Below the pieces are notes generated by a model. It searched no databases and was not told the DNA's origin. It saw nothing but the letters and a program-made list of their open reading frames with translations. From Armatimonadota bacterium (GTDB lineage Bacteria; Armatimonadota; Zipacnadia; JAUWAU01): DNA of 64,000 bases. Below, piece after piece: positions 1 to 9,764 of this stretch. Location: assembly GCA_030601885.1 (NCBI GenBank), contig JAUWAU010000026.1:1-64000 (forward strand), given 5' to 3'. Made by a program: the position numbers and the translations under genes. The stretch's first letter is position 1. Each line of letters starts with the position of its first letter.

Positions 1-12
1 TTGCCGGTAGAT

Positions 13-152
13 GTCATTCTGAGCGACCAACTGAGTTTCGGGGACTGACACCTCGCTGTCTGTCCCCGAAACTCCGAGCGAAGAATCTCGGCGTCGGCGT
101 CATAGAGTCGGCTCAGGCGGTGAGATTCTTCGTCGTTCCTCCTCAGAATGAC
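13..152. repeat. nested inverted repeats, interspersed-repeat type
   Basis: Two oppositely oriented copies of a dispersed motif lie here: GTCATTCTGAG (13-23) with GAGCGAAGAATCTC (76-89), and GAGATTCTTCG (122-132) with CTCAGAATGAC (142-152). Between the halves of the first copy sits an 11-bp perfect stem, GTTTCGGGGAC (35-45) with GTCCCCGAAAC (62-72). No gene is visible before 198. The arrangement looks like one repeat inserted in another; function is unknown. Confidence 0.7.
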
Positions 153-197
153 AAAGTCTCGTTGTAGTACTAGATCCGTGAGCACCGGGGAATCCAC

Positions 198-1454
198 ATG
201 GAGATGCGGGAGACCATGAGCGGCTGTGGCTCGCGATGGCTCGGCGCCCGGGGCGAGTATCGGCTGATCGTAGCGCTCGGCTGCATATGGCTGCTCGCAG
301 CCTCGACGCCCCTCTTCAGTCAATCTCTGGTCAATGTGGCCCTCCACCGAAGCTTCACCACCAACGGCTCACCGTACGGCAACTGGCGGGGCCTCGTGGA
401 CGGTGTCGAGGACAGCGACCGCGCACCATACTGCTTTGCCACCGACGGCGCGAAGCGATTGCCCAAGTGGGTCGTTATCGATCTGGGCGCGCCATGCCGC
501 GTCTCGAAGGTGAACGTTCTCAACAGTTATAACGGAAACGTCCGCACCGTTCAGATCTACTGGAGCATGGACGGCGAGAAATTCGAAATCCTGCGGGAAT
601 ACATCTTCCCCCAGGACAGGCTGCAGACCCTGAGCCACAGTTTCCCGCCGCGGGAGGTGCGCTTCGTCAAGATCGCGTTCGCGGACACGCACGGCGGCGG
701 CTACGGTGGGGACTATTACATGTTCCTCCGCGAGGTCGAGATATGGGGAGAGCCGGGGACGGTGGGGCCGCCGGCGAAGGTTGACGTACGCCCGCAGCCC
801 GACACGGCGCCGCGCTGGCTGAGGATCTTTCGCCACTACGCCGTCCGCAGCGGAACCGACCTGAAGCTGGTGGTGCTCGGCGACAGCGTCGGCGTGCCGG
901 CGCCCAGCGCGGACGATGTCCGACCTTTCGGCCAACTCTTGGCGGACCTACTGGCGGAGCAGCGCAGCGTGGCCGACGAAACGGGAGCGGCGCAGCTCTA
1001 CCTCACGGACTTGAGTGCGGACAGACAGGGCGTGCACGAGTGTCTTGCCCGCCTCCAAGAGGATGTGTTGGCGCAGGAACCGGACATCGTCGTGGTCGCC
1101 CTGGGGCTCTGGGACTCGCTCAGCACCGATCGGAAGGGCTTCCGCGACAGACTCAACGGGCTCGTCGCCCGTCTTCTCGGGCGGACACACGCGGCAATCA
1201 TCCTCGTGACGCCGCCGCCCATACTCGCCGATGAGGGGAAGCCGTTTTACCGGGAGACTCAGGGGCGGAGCTGCACCGCCGCAGCGCAGGCCGTGCAAGC
1301 GATCGGCGAACTGAACGGCCTGCCCGTGGTGCATCTCGCAGAGGCCTTCAAGGAGACCGAGCTCGATCGGTCGCAGCTATACGATGATAACCTGCACTTG
1401 AGCAGCCTGGGCCACACCACAGTCGCGCAGCGCATTTTCAACCTGCTGAAGTAG
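198..1454 (+). CDS. exported discoidin (F5/8 C)-SGNH hydrolase
   Basis: Predicted 418-aa secreted esterase-like protein. A signal peptide covers about residues 20-42 (hydrophobic stretch ending FSQS). Residues about 45-185 look like an F5/8 type C (discoidin) carbohydrate-binding domain (LPKWVVIDLGAPCRVSKV; VEIWGEPG). Residues about 220-418 form an SGNH/GDSL hydrolase: block I is VVLGDSVG with the nucleophilic Ser, and block V is DDNLHLSSLGH with the Asp/His pair. Block III reads GLWD where GxND is usual, so the oxyanion Asn appears replaced. ATG at 198 and ATG at 210 are both possible starts. It converges on the next gene with a 10-bp gap. Such proteins usually deacetylate or de-esterify glycans; the exact substrate cannot be told. 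Confidence 0.8.
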   Translation: MEMRETMSGCGSRWLGARGEYRLIVALGCIWLLAASTPLFSQSLVNVALHRSFTTNGSPYGNWRGLVDGVEDSDRAPYCFATDGAKRLPKWVVIDLGAPCRVSKVNVLNSYNGNVRTVQIYWSMDGEKFEILREYIFPQDRLQTLSHSFPPREVRFVKIAFADTHGGGYGGDYYMFLREVEIWGEPGTVGPPAKVDVRPQPDTAPRWLRIFRHYAVRSGTDLKLVVLGDSVGVPAPSADDVRPFGQLLADLLAEQRSVADETGAAQLYLTDLSADRQGVHECLARLQEDVLAQEPDIVVVALGLWDSLSTDRKGFRDRLNGLVARLLGRTHAAIILVTPPPILADEGKPFYRETQGRSCTAAAQAVQAIGELNGLPVVHLAEAFKETELDRSQLYDDNLHLSSLGHTTVAQRIFNLLK

Positions 1455-1464
1455 CCAGGCACCG

Positions 1465-2844
1465 TCACTGTCGCAGAGCCGCCATCTCCCGCCGGATCAA
1501 AGCCGCCCCCTCGTCCGCCAGCTTCGCCGCTGCATCCCCAGTGGGCGCCTCGGCGATGATGCGGACCTTCGGCTCCGTATTCGACGGCCGGATGTGCAGC
1601 CACCGGTCCTCCCAGTCCCACTTGACGCCGTCCTCATCGTTCAATGACGCATCAGGATATGCGCTCCGCACGGAGCTCATTATGCGTGCAACGGGGACGC
1701 CCTCGTCGAGCCGCGCCTCGCGCTTGACCATCTCGTAGCGTGGCAGCAGTTCGGCCACGAGCTCCGAGATCGGTCGCCCATACCGCGCGAGGCCCTCGAG
1801 GATCACTCCCATAGCGGCGAGGCTGTCGCGCCCGTGGTGCACCGCGGGGTATATGAGGCCGCCGCTCCCCTCTCCCCCAATGAGCGCCTTCTCCCGCAGC
1901 ATCCGCTCGACCACGTTGACCTCCCCGACCGGCGTTCGGAACACCTGGCGGCCATGCTCTTGCGCGACATGCTCGACCATGCGGCTGGTGGAGAGATTCA
2001 CCACGATCGGGCCCGGCGGCGCGCCCTTTTCGGCGACGAAGAGACAACCCAGCGCCAGCGTGTATTCCTCGCCTATGGCAACGCCTTGCTCCGACACCAT
2101 TGCCAGTCTATCGGCATCGGGGTCCTGGGCGAAGCCGACATGTGCGCCGGATTCCCGCACGAGCGCACACAGATCCGCGAGGTTCTCAGGGATAAGCTCC
2201 AGCCCGCGGCTGAACTGGCCGTCTGGGGTGCTATTGATGCTCGTGCACCGGCAGCCCAGCGCCTCAAGGAGTTTCTGTGCGGGCATGCAGCCCGCGCCGT
2301 TGCACGAGTCGAGGGCCACGTGGAGCTTCGCCCGGCGTATCAGCTCCGCATCCACCACGGCGAGTACTTTGGCGATGTGCCTGTCTGCCGCGTCCCTATC
2401 CTCTTGGATCCGGCCGAGACCGTTCACATCGGCCGCAGCGTATACGCCGCGCCGATGCACGGCGAGAAACGCATCTACTTGCTCGGCGTTGAGAAAGATG
2501 CCGTCGCCGCGGATGAACTTCAGGCCATTCCACTCGGCCGGGTTGTGGCTGGCAGTAATGACGATGCCGCCAACGGCTTCCCCGCTCGCGACGGCGATCT
2601 GCGTCGTCGGAGTGGGCGCTATGCCGATGTCCACCACGTCGCAGCCCGTGCTGAGAAGGCCCGCGATGGCCGCGCTGCGTACCATGTCGCCCGAAGGCCG
2701 CGTATCCCGTCCGACGACGACCTTCCCGGGCCCCAGGTAGGTTCCAAACGCCCGCGCAAAGCCGACAGCTACCTCCGGCGTGAGGGATTCGCCAATGATG
2801 CCCCGCACCCCTGAGACGCTGATCTGCAGTGGGGATCCTGCCAT
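1465..2844 (-). CDS. phosphoglucomutase/phosphomannomutase family (GlmM-like)
   Basis: A 459-aa alpha-D-phosphohexomutase that moves phosphate between C1 and C6 of a hexose phosphate in the cytoplasm. Family landmarks in order: active-site serine loop ITASHNPAEWNGLKF (about residue 97), metal-binding loop DPDADRLAMV (about 242), sugar-binding loop GGEGSGGLIYP (about 323) and phosphate-binding loop RPSNTEPKVRI (about 420). Length matches GlmM, ManB and Pgm-type bacterial enzymes. The start ATG has GGGAG eight bases upstream. It lies downstream of a GHMP sugar kinase on the same strand, which supports a sugar-phosphate role. GlmM, phosphomannomutase and phosphoglucomutase cannot be separated confidently by eye. 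Confidence 0.88.
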   Translation of the reverse strand: MAGSPLQISVSGVRGIIGESLTPEVAVGFARAFGTYLGPGKVVVGRDTRPSGDMVRSAAIAGLLSTGCDVVDIGIAPTPTTQIAVASGEAVGGIVITASHNPAEWNGLKFIRGDGIFLNAEQVDAFLAVHRRGVYAAADVNGLGRIQEDRDAADRHIAKVLAVVDAELIRRAKLHVALDSCNGAGCMPAQKLLEALGCRCTSINSTPDGQFSRGLELIPENLADLCALVRESGAHVGFAQDPDADRLAMVSEQGVAIGEEYTLALGCLFVAEKGAPPGPIVVNLSTSRMVEHVAQEHGRQVFRTPVGEVNVVERMLREKALIGGEGSGGLIYPAVHHGRDSLAAMGVILEGLARYGRPISELVAELLPRYEMVKREARLDEGVPVARIMSSVRSAYPDASLNDEDGVKWDWEDRWLHIRPSNTEPKVRIIAEAPTGDAAAKLADEGAALIRREMAALRQ

Positions 2845-2912
2845 GTATCATTCTCCCACGGCGTGTACGCGGTGCTTTGTGGCTGACGCCGGCGGAGTAG
2901 TGGCTCGGGGGC

Positions 2913-3998
2913 CTATAAGACCTCCACCGTGGCTCCCTTGTCCACGCTCACGATGGCTGCGTCGCCGCCGGCGTCGTCGATGCTCGCTCTCACGGGCTCC
3001 TGCCTGCCGGGGGCGTAGGCGAACATGCAGCCGCCTCCGCCCGAGCCGTTGATCTTTCCGCCAAGGGCGCCGGCCTCCGTGGACGCATCGAGCAGCCGCT
3101 CGATCTTGTCGGTGGAAATGCCCAGGCCATCGCGGAGGGGCAGGTGATGGGCCGTCAGGAGGCGCCCCAGCTCTGCCGCGTCCGGCTCGTCGGTGGACAG
3201 CAACTCCCGCGCCTCCTGGCACAGGTCGCGATTGACGATGTTGGCCGCGACCTTGCGCGCGCTGTCTTCGGTCATCGCACTGTAGTGCGGCTCGATGGCC
3301 CCGGCCGGCGTCGTCTGCAGGTCGAAGTCGGGGATGCGATCCTTCAGAATCTCGAGGCCGGCGAGGACGTCGCCCTTGGACTTCGCCAGAATTTCCGTGG
3401 TCTCTTTCTTCTCCAGCGAATTGCCGAGCACGAAGCCGTCGAGCTTCGCCGGCAGGGGAGCCACCGTCAGAGGGTCGGCCGTCTTGATATACAGCAGACC
3501 GCCCGTGGCGGACGTGTAGTGGTCCATGGTGCCGCCGGGCTCGTTGAACTCAAGCACCTCAGCGCGATGCGCCAGGCGAGCCACCGTCGGCGGATCGCGC
3601 TCCAGGCTGTTCTCCTGGGTCGCCAACAACAAAGAAATCCATGCCACGATCATGGCCGAGGAGCTGGATACGCCGGCGTTTATGGGGATGGTGCTGGTCA
3701 TCGTGCAGTCGTAGCCACGGCAGAACTCGACCCCCTCGCGACGCAGCACATTGACCGTGGATCGTATGTAATCCCGCGCGCCGCGATAGGGCAGCTCGTC
3801 GTCAACCACGAAGCTGTCCTCGTCGTCGATATCGGGCATGTGGAGCACGAACTTGCGGTCCGGGCGCAGTCGGCCTTCGATGGCGATGCGCAGATCGATG
3901 GCGGCCGCGATGACGGGAAGGCCGAGGAAGTCCTGATGCTCGCCGAAGAGGCAAATGCGCCCCGGCGCCGAGGCCCGTACGTGCTCGAGCCTGTCCAT
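2913..3998 (-). CDS. GHMP-family sugar kinase
   Basis: A 361-aa GHMP kinase that phosphorylates a small sugar or similar metabolite with ATP. Motif 1 is PGRICLFGEHQDFLG near the N-terminus, motif 2 is the ATP loop GVSSSSAMIVAW, and motif 3 is INGSGGGGCMFAYAPG near the C-terminus. The GEHQD form is closest to galactokinase or heptose-kinase-like members. An upstream in-frame ATG at 4070 exists, but the ATG at 3998 is preferred because AAGAGGAG lies about five bases before it and the conserved protein starts there. It is followed by the phosphohexomutase gene on the same strand. The sugar is not known. Confidence 0.85.
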   Translation of the reverse strand: MDRLEHVRASAPGRICLFGEHQDFLGLPVIAAAIDLRIAIEGRLRPDRKFVLHMPDIDDEDSFVVDDELPYRGARDYIRSTVNVLRREGVEFCRGYDCTMTSTIPINAGVSSSSAMIVAWISLLLATQENSLERDPPTVARLAHRAEVLEFNEPGGTMDHYTSATGGLLYIKTADPLTVAPLPAKLDGFVLGNSLEKKETTEILAKSKGDVLAGLEILKDRIPDFDLQTTPAGAIEPHYSAMTEDSARKVAANIVNRDLCQEARELLSTDEPDAAELGRLLTAHHLPLRDGLGISTDKIERLLDASTEAGALGGKINGSGGGGCMFAYAPGRQEPVRASIDDAGGDAAIVSVDKGATVEVL

Positions 3999-4035
3999 GC
4001 GCGACTCCTCTTGATGCGTGCGGTGGCACGGCGAC

Positions 4036-4063
4036 TCTATTGCAAAACATCTTTCACTGTCAA
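4036..4063 (-). promoter_or_regulatory. probable sigma70-type promoter for the GHMP kinase
   Basis: On the minus strand TTGACA (4063-4058) is followed after 16 bp by AATAGA (4041-4036), about 40 bases before the kinase start. The -35 is consensus; the -10 is weak. Confidence 0.5.
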
Positions 4064-4110
4064 GCGACATGCGACGCGAGTGGGTGTACCGTGTCTGTGT
4101 CGCCCGGCAG

Positions 4111-4137
4111 TAGGGGCGACTCGGAGAGTCGCCCCTA
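4111..4137. repeat. 11-bp-stem hairpin repeat (GGGGCGACT type)
   Basis: TAGGGGCGACT (4111-4121) pairs perfectly with AGTCGCCCCTA (4127-4137) around a 5-base loop. Related GGGGCGAC palindromes recur near 25200-25360 and 50517-50544, so this is a dispersed repeat. It sits between two divergent genes. Confidence 0.75.
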
Positions 4138-4192
4138 CGAAGAGGCGCTCTACGCGGCCCCGGCTTAGGCTGGCGTGCGGCTCGCGGCGCTG

Positions 4193-4221
4193 TTGACAGC
4201 CCAACTGACCGAAGCTATACT
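4193..4221 (+). promoter_or_regulatory. near-consensus sigma70 promoter of the PfkB kinase
   Basis: TTGACA (4193-4198), a 17-bp spacer and TATACT (4216-4221). Transcription should start near 4228, giving a leader of roughly 105 nt before the kinase start at 4333. Confidence 0.75.
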
Positions 4222-4332
4222 CGGCCCCACATGTGTTCCGCGGAGCTCTCCGCCACCGGAGCGATGCGAAGAAGGGATAGAGCGTTCCAGTAGGCAACGA
4301 CCTCGTAGTTGGCACGAAGGAGTTCCCGGCGT

Positions 4333-5268
4333 TTGGTTACCACAGTCACCCTCAACGCCGCCATCGACCGCACGTACCAGGTCAAGAATCTCACCGTGGG
4401 CCGTATGCATTGGCCCGAACAACTGCGCACGGTAGCGGGCGGCAAAGGGATCAACGTGGCGCGCATTGTGCGCACGCTCGGGCACGAGGTCATTGCGTCG
4501 GGCCTGGCGGGCGGCACAGCAGCCGACTTCATCCGCAGGGAGCTGGAGCGCGACGGCATATTGGCCGACTTCGTGCGGGTGGAAGAGGAGTCGCGCCTCT
4601 GCATCTCCATCGTCGATAGGCGCGAGCGCACCACGACCCGGCTGGATGAACGGGGCCCGCTCGTCCTCCCAAGCGAACTCGAGGCACTCAAGCGCAAGCT
4701 CGCGGATCTGCTCAGTAGAACACGACTGCTCATCCTCTCAGGCAGCATTCCGCGCGGCGTACCGTACAATATCTACGCGACGCTGATCGAGCTGGCGCGC
4801 GAGGAGCAAGTGCCCACCGTGCTCGACACGCGCGACCAGCCGCTGGAGGAGGGCGTGCGCGCACGGCCGATGATGCTGAAGCCGAATCTCCAGGAGCTCC
4901 AAGACCTCCACGGTGACGAGCTCTCCGTGCCCGACGGCGTGCTGCAGGCCGCCAGAGAGCTGGTGCAACCCGGCATCAATGTCGTCTTCGTGACCCTCGG
5001 CCCCCAGGGCGCCATAGTCGCCACCGAGAAGGACGGCGATTGGCTGGCGAAGCCGCCGGATATCGACGTCGTCAGTCCCGTTGGCTCCGGAGATGCCGCC
5101 GTCGGGGGATTCGCCTCTGCCGTTATGGATGGAATGGACATGCGCCGCTCCATCGCCCGCGCCATCGGAGCGGCGGCAGCCAACGCAGCAACCTTCGGCG
5201 CATGTGCCTGTTCGCGGGAGGAGATCCTGCGTCTCGCGGCCCTTACCACGGTCACGCCACTGAGCTAG
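4333..5268 (+). CDS. PfkB-family sugar-phosphate kinase (1-phosphofructokinase type)
   Basis: A 311-aa ribokinase/PfkB-family kinase. The N-terminus VTTVTLNAAIDRTYQV and the glycine motif GGKGINVARIVRTLG are typical of the 1-phosphofructokinase/tagatose-6-phosphate kinase branch. The C-terminal ATP/anion-hole motif is PVGSGDAAVGGF, with the catalytic Asp in GSGD. A TTG at 4309 also opens the frame. TTG at 4333 is preferred because GAAGGAG (4316-4322) ends ten bases before it and the protein then starts exactly as the family does. A strong promoter precedes it. The likely reaction is phosphorylation of a ketohexose phosphate in the cytoplasm. No phosphotransferase genes lie nearby to fix the substrate. 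Confidence 0.85.
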   Translation: MVTTVTLNAAIDRTYQVKNLTVGRMHWPEQLRTVAGGKGINVARIVRTLGHEVIASGLAGGTAADFIRRELERDGILADFVRVEEESRLCISIVDRRERTTTRLDERGPLVLPSELEALKRKLADLLSRTRLLILSGSIPRGVPYNIYATLIELAREEQVPTVLDTRDQPLEEGVRARPMMLKPNLQELQDLHGDELSVPDGVLQAARELVQPGINVVFVTLGPQGAIVATEKDGDWLAKPPDIDVVSPVGSGDAAVGGFASAVMDGMDMRRSIARAIGAAAANAATFGACACSREEILRLAALTTVTPLS

Positions 5269-5333
5269 ACGGCCGCAGTCAATCCTCTGTTACTGCCCGC
5301 CTGAGCAGGCTTGACAACTGTACCGCGAACCAT

Positions 5334-5362
5334 TTGCTTCGGGCGAATGTTTGTGATACTAT
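5334..5362 (+). promoter_or_regulatory. probable promoter of tatA
   Basis: TTGCTT (5334-5339), a 17-bp spacer and TACTAT (5357-5362), about 100 bases before the tatA start. Confidence 0.5.
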
Positions 5363-5468
5363 AACCTGCTACTCAGAGCCGTACGGCGCTGCGTCCTACG
5401 GGGGACCGTCATAGCACGATAACACGAGGAAAAAGGGCGGCCAGCGGCGCCAAAAGGGGTGAGCGATC

Positions 5469-5708
5469 ATGCAGATCGGATTGGCACCCATGATGCTGGG
5501 CTTTATTGGGCCCGTCGGAATGCAGGAACTGCTTATCATCCTGGTGATCGTGTTCTTGTTGTTCGGCGCCCGGAAAGTGCCCGAGATTATGAGGTCCTTC
5601 GGTCAGGGCATCAGGGAGTTCAAGAAAGAGTCCAACAAGATCATGTCTGACATCGAGTCGGCGGTGGAGGACGAGCCGGAGACTCCCGCGTCGGAGAGCA
5701 GCGATTGA
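5469..5708 (+). CDS. tatA: Sec-independent protein translocase subunit TatA/TatE
   Basis: A 79-aa TatA-family protein that forms the protein-conducting oligomer of the twin-arginine pathway, which exports folded proteins. It has a short N-terminal periplasmic segment, one transmembrane helix (about residues 20-36, ELLIILVIVFLLFG), the FG hinge, the amphipathic helix ARKVPEIMRSFGQGIREFKK, and an acidic tail. AGGGG stands about ten bases upstream of the ATG. tatC and tatB are not in the window. The sulfatase-like protein at 50640-52139 carries an RRDFL Tat signal and is a plausible client. Confidence 0.93.
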   Translation: MQIGLAPMMLGFIGPVGMQELLIILVIVFLLFGARKVPEIMRSFGQGIREFKKESNKIMSDIESAVEDEPETPASESSD

Positions 5709-5734
5709 CCCGAGAGCGTTTAGGTGATGGGAAA

Positions 5735-6301
5735 ATGAGAGGCAGGTATGTGACTTCGACAGTGGCGATGCTGGCGGCCGGCCTGTTGTTGCTGCTGCCG
5801 GTGGCCGGCGCGCCAGCGAAGGCGCCCGCGATCGCCAAGCTGCTGCCGGCCAGTAACGAGCTCAAGGGCTGGGCAGCGATAGCGAATACTGCCACGTACT
5901 GCGCCTCGTCGAAGGAGCTGCACAAGATCTATAACGGCGGCGATGGCGAGTACATAAAGGCCGGCGTGACCGAGGCGTACCAGCGCACGTACAAGAATGG
6001 AACCGTCCTGGCGACAGTTGTGGTGCATAGATTCGGCACGGATTGGCAAAAGGCCAAGGCGCTTTGCACGAAGCGTGTGGGCGGCATCAGCAAGACCAAA
6101 GGCTTCACCACGGTGAAGGTGAAGAATGCCGGCTGTTACGGCCCCGTGCCCGGGGGCCAACTGCTCGGTTATAGCTGGACAGGATATTACATGGTGCGGT
6201 ACGAGTTCTCCAGCCAGAACACGGCCGGCGCCATGCAGGCTTTCATGAAAAACGTGACGGGCAAGGTCGCCAGCCTTCTGGCGGCCAAGAGCGCCAAGTA
6301 G
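5735..6301 (+). CDS. small exported protein of unknown function
   Basis: A 188-aa protein with a clear Sec signal peptide (MRGRYVTSTVAMLAAGLLLL, cleavage likely after PVAGAPAKA). The mature part starts KLLPASNELKGWAAI and holds several cysteines (in TYCASSK, LCTKRVG and AGCYGPV) that could form disulfides, plus aromatic-rich strands. The start at 5735 is preferred over 5705 because the signal peptide begins there and AGGTGATGG precedes it. It lies 26 bases after tatA, possibly in the same transcript, and is followed by a hairpin terminator. I do not recognise a named family with certainty. Confidence 0.75.
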   Translation: MRGRYVTSTVAMLAAGLLLLLPVAGAPAKAPAIAKLLPASNELKGWAAIANTATYCASSKELHKIYNGGDGEYIKAGVTEAYQRTYKNGTVLATVVVHRFGTDWQKAKALCTKRVGGISKTKGFTTVKVKNAGCYGPVPGGQLLGYSWTGYYMVRYEFSSQNTAGAMQAFMKNVTGKVASLLAAKSAK

Positions 6302-6343
6302 CGGCGGCGCGAATCTGGCGGGCAGAAAGCTGCCGGGACATAT

Positions 6344-6375
6344 TGAGCGGAGGCGTCATCATGCGCCTCCGCTCA
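6344..6375 (+). terminator. 12-bp hairpin, probable transcription terminator
   Basis: TGAGCGGAGGCG (6344-6355) pairs perfectly with CGCCTCCGCTCA (6364-6375) around an 8-base loop, 42 bases after the stop of the exported protein. There is no strong T run, so it is a terminator-like hairpin only. Confidence 0.55.
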
Positions 6376-6444
6376 TTCGCCAGGTGCGGCAGGTTCCCTG
6401 TCAACCCGCCGGTTGTGAGCGAATGCAGAGGAACCTGGTGTCCC

Positions 6445-6536
6445 GCCTGGGCCAGCGGCCCAGGCTACAATGAGTAGGCCGTGCGGTCGTGTGGCCGAAT
6501 CTGCCCCTCCGTGTAGCCGGAGCAGCTTGCTCCGGC
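6445..6536. repeat. two dispersed hairpin repeats upstream of cysS
   Basis: GCCTGGGCC/GGCCCAGGC (6445-6453 and 6457-6465) and GCCGGAGCA/TGCTCCGGC (6516-6524 and 6528-6536), each with a 3-base loop. The GGAGCAagcTGCTCC type recurs at about 8348-8366 and 8609-8627. Confidence 0.7.
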
Positions 6537-6567
6537 CTGCCGCAGGCACATGAGGGAGCTGATGGGG

Positions 6568-8010
<1,443 letters not shown>

Positions 8011-8044
8011 GCGGGAGCGCTGAGACGGGGCTGTGGCGAGCCAC

Positions 8045-8070
8045 GTACGGGGCCCCGCTTCAGACAGGGG
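8045..8070 (-). repeat. dispersed repeat family (CTGTCTGAAGCGGG type), copy 1
   Basis: The complement of this stretch reads CCCCTGTCTGAAGCGGGGCC followed by CCGTAC. The same motif recurs at 22418-22448 and 27709-27739 on the plus strand, always outside genes. Confidence 0.7.
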
Positions 8071-8127
8071 CTACAGGTGCTCTGAGGACCTGCGGTCCTT
8101 GCTCGCCTACAGAAAGGCACACGACCG

Positions 8128-8583
8128 AATCTTCGAAGCAGTCCTCATGTTCCGTTGGGACACCCGGAAACGATGAAGATCTCCGCGCTGAGGTTCGCGG
8201 GCTCTGTGTACTGAGGCAAAGGCCGGCGGGGAAGGGCATCCCCGCCCTACAACTCGGCCTGCAACCAAATCTTCGAGGCAGCTCTCCATGGCCCACTGGG
8301 CCACCCGGAAACGATGAAGATGGGCCCGGCGGGGAGCTGGGGGCCGCCGGAGCAAGCTGCTCCGGCTACAACGGGTGGGCCGACAGGCCGAATCTTCGAA
8401 GCAGGTCTCCATGGCCCACTGGGCCACCCGGAAACGATGAAGATGTCTGGGCTGGCGCACAGCCCGTGGCAGCGCTGAGACGGGGCTGTAGCGAGCCACA
8501 GGTACTCGCCTACAGAAAGGCACACGACCGAATCTTCGAAGCAGCCGTCATGCGGCGGGGTCATACTCTGAAACCATGAAGAT
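8128..8583. repeat. four-copy interspersed palindromic repeat, about 54 bp per unit
   Basis: Units at 8128-8180, 8268-8321, 8391-8444 and 8531-8583 start AATCTTCG and end ATGAAGAT, so ATCTTC and GAAGAT form inverted ends. The middle of units 2 and 3 is the perfect hairpin TGGCCC-act-GGGCCA. In unit 1 it is TGTTCC-gtt-GGGACA, which still pairs (one G-U), suggesting a conserved fold. Unit starts are 140, 123 and 140 bp apart. Larger pieces (CTCGCCTACAGAAAGGCACA; GGAGCAAGCTGCTCC; GAGACGGGGCTG) repeat between units. The whole 8011-8647 stretch has no convincing gene. Confidence 0.8.
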
Positions 8584-8647
8584 GGGCCCGGCGGGGGCTG
8601 GGGGCCGCCGGAGCAAGCTGCTCCGGCCACAGGGTGTTGTCGGACGC

Positions 8648-9691
8648 CTACGCTTCCAGCGGAAGCGTCACCGGCTGGCCGGTCTCGCCGGCCCGGTACA
8701 TGGCCAGAATGACCTCAACGGCCTTTCTGGCCTCTGGGCCGTCGATCATCGGCGGGCGATCCTCTTCGATGGCCCGGAGCACGTCGGTGATCTGGACCAC
8801 GTGTGCGCCGACAGCGTGTTCGAGTCCGGATCGCGGGTCAGCGGCGCCGGTGGATGTCGCTGGTACGTCAGCGACCACCACTTCCTCGCCCTCAACGTTC
8901 CACAGCGTGATGCCGTCGGCGGTCGCGATGACGTTCCCTTTGGTTCCGTGCACCTCGATCCGCGTGGGCATCCCCTCGTAGGTCAGCGTCGTCCCCTGGA
9001 TGAGGCCGTGAGCGCTGTTGGCGAACTTGAGGGCGGCGGTGCCGATGTCTTCAACTTCCATGCGGTGCGCCGCCGTGTCCACGTAGCCACACAGGCTCGC
9101 AACGGGGCCCATGATCCATAGCAGCACATCGATCCAGTGAATGGACTGGTTCATCAGAGCCCCGCCATCCCAGCGGCGCGTCCCGTGCCAGTTGTCGTCG
9201 TAGTATTCCTGGCTGCGGTACCACGGTACAAAGGCATTGCCGTACAGCAAGTCGCCGAGGCGGCCCTCGTCCACGGCGTCTTTTATTCGACGGTATGCGT
9301 CGAACGATCTGAGTTGATGTGTCGCCGCCAGCTTCACGTTGTTCTCGTCGCACGCCGCGATAAGGGCGTCGATAGCCTCGAGCGTGATATCAATGGGCTT
9401 GGTGCATATCACGTGCTTGCCGGCCTTCGCGGCGGCGACGCCGGCGATGTGGTGATGCCCGCTCCATGTCAGGATGTTGACCACATCGATGTCGTCCCGC
9501 GCCAGCAGCTCATCACATTCAGTGTGCCAGTCGGCATCATGCTCCGCGGCCGTCTGCTTCGCCCTTTCCTCGTCCACATCGCACACGGCAACGAGCGTTG
9601 CCCCTGGGATCTGCTCGATGGCCGAGATGTGTACCCCGCTTATCGTCCCGCACCCGATTATTCCGAAACCGTACTGCCTTTGGGTTGCCAT
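8648..9691 (-). CDS. Gfo/Idh/MocA-family NAD(P)-dependent oxidoreductase
   Basis: A 347-aa MocA-type dehydrogenase, probably acting on a sugar, inositol or amino-sugar with NAD(P). The Rossmann motif is GFGIIGCGTISGVH near residue 10. The family EKP lysine motif appears as CTKPID (about residue 95), and the catalytic-region histidine lies in QSIHWIDVLLW (about 180). The C-terminal domain ends with the usual EARKAVEVILAMYRAG. The frame opens further upstream, but ATG at 9691 is preceded by AGAGGTG and starts directly at the Rossmann fold. It follows the dehydratase-like gene by 73 bp on the same strand. Substrate unknown. Confidence 0.9.
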   Translation of the reverse strand: MATQRQYGFGIIGCGTISGVHISAIEQIPGATLVAVCDVDEERAKQTAAEHDADWHTECDELLARDDIDVVNILTWSGHHHIAGVAAAKAGKHVICTKPIDITLEAIDALIAACDENNVKLAATHQLRSFDAYRRIKDAVDEGRLGDLLYGNAFVPWYRSQEYYDDNWHGTRRWDGGALMNQSIHWIDVLLWIMGPVASLCGYVDTAAHRMEVEDIGTAALKFANSAHGLIQGTTLTYEGMPTRIEVHGTKGNVIATADGITLWNVEGEEVVVADVPATSTGAADPRSGLEHAVGAHVVQITDVLRAIEEDRPPMIDGPEARKAVEVILAMYRAGETGQPVTLPLEA

Positions 9692-9764
9692 CCGGTTCAC
9701 CTCTGCATGCTGCGTCGCGCTCGCCGAATGTGCTGTTGGCTCGCCACCTCGCCATCGAGGAAGT

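Noticed and set aside
3144..4196. Long plus-strand frame opposite the GHMP kinase
   Set aside because: It is the antisense shadow of a gene with clear kinase motifs; its product has no recognisable domain.
8128..8583. CRISPR array
   Set aside because: Four repeats are too few and too imperfect, spacers share sequence with each other, and no cas genes are near.
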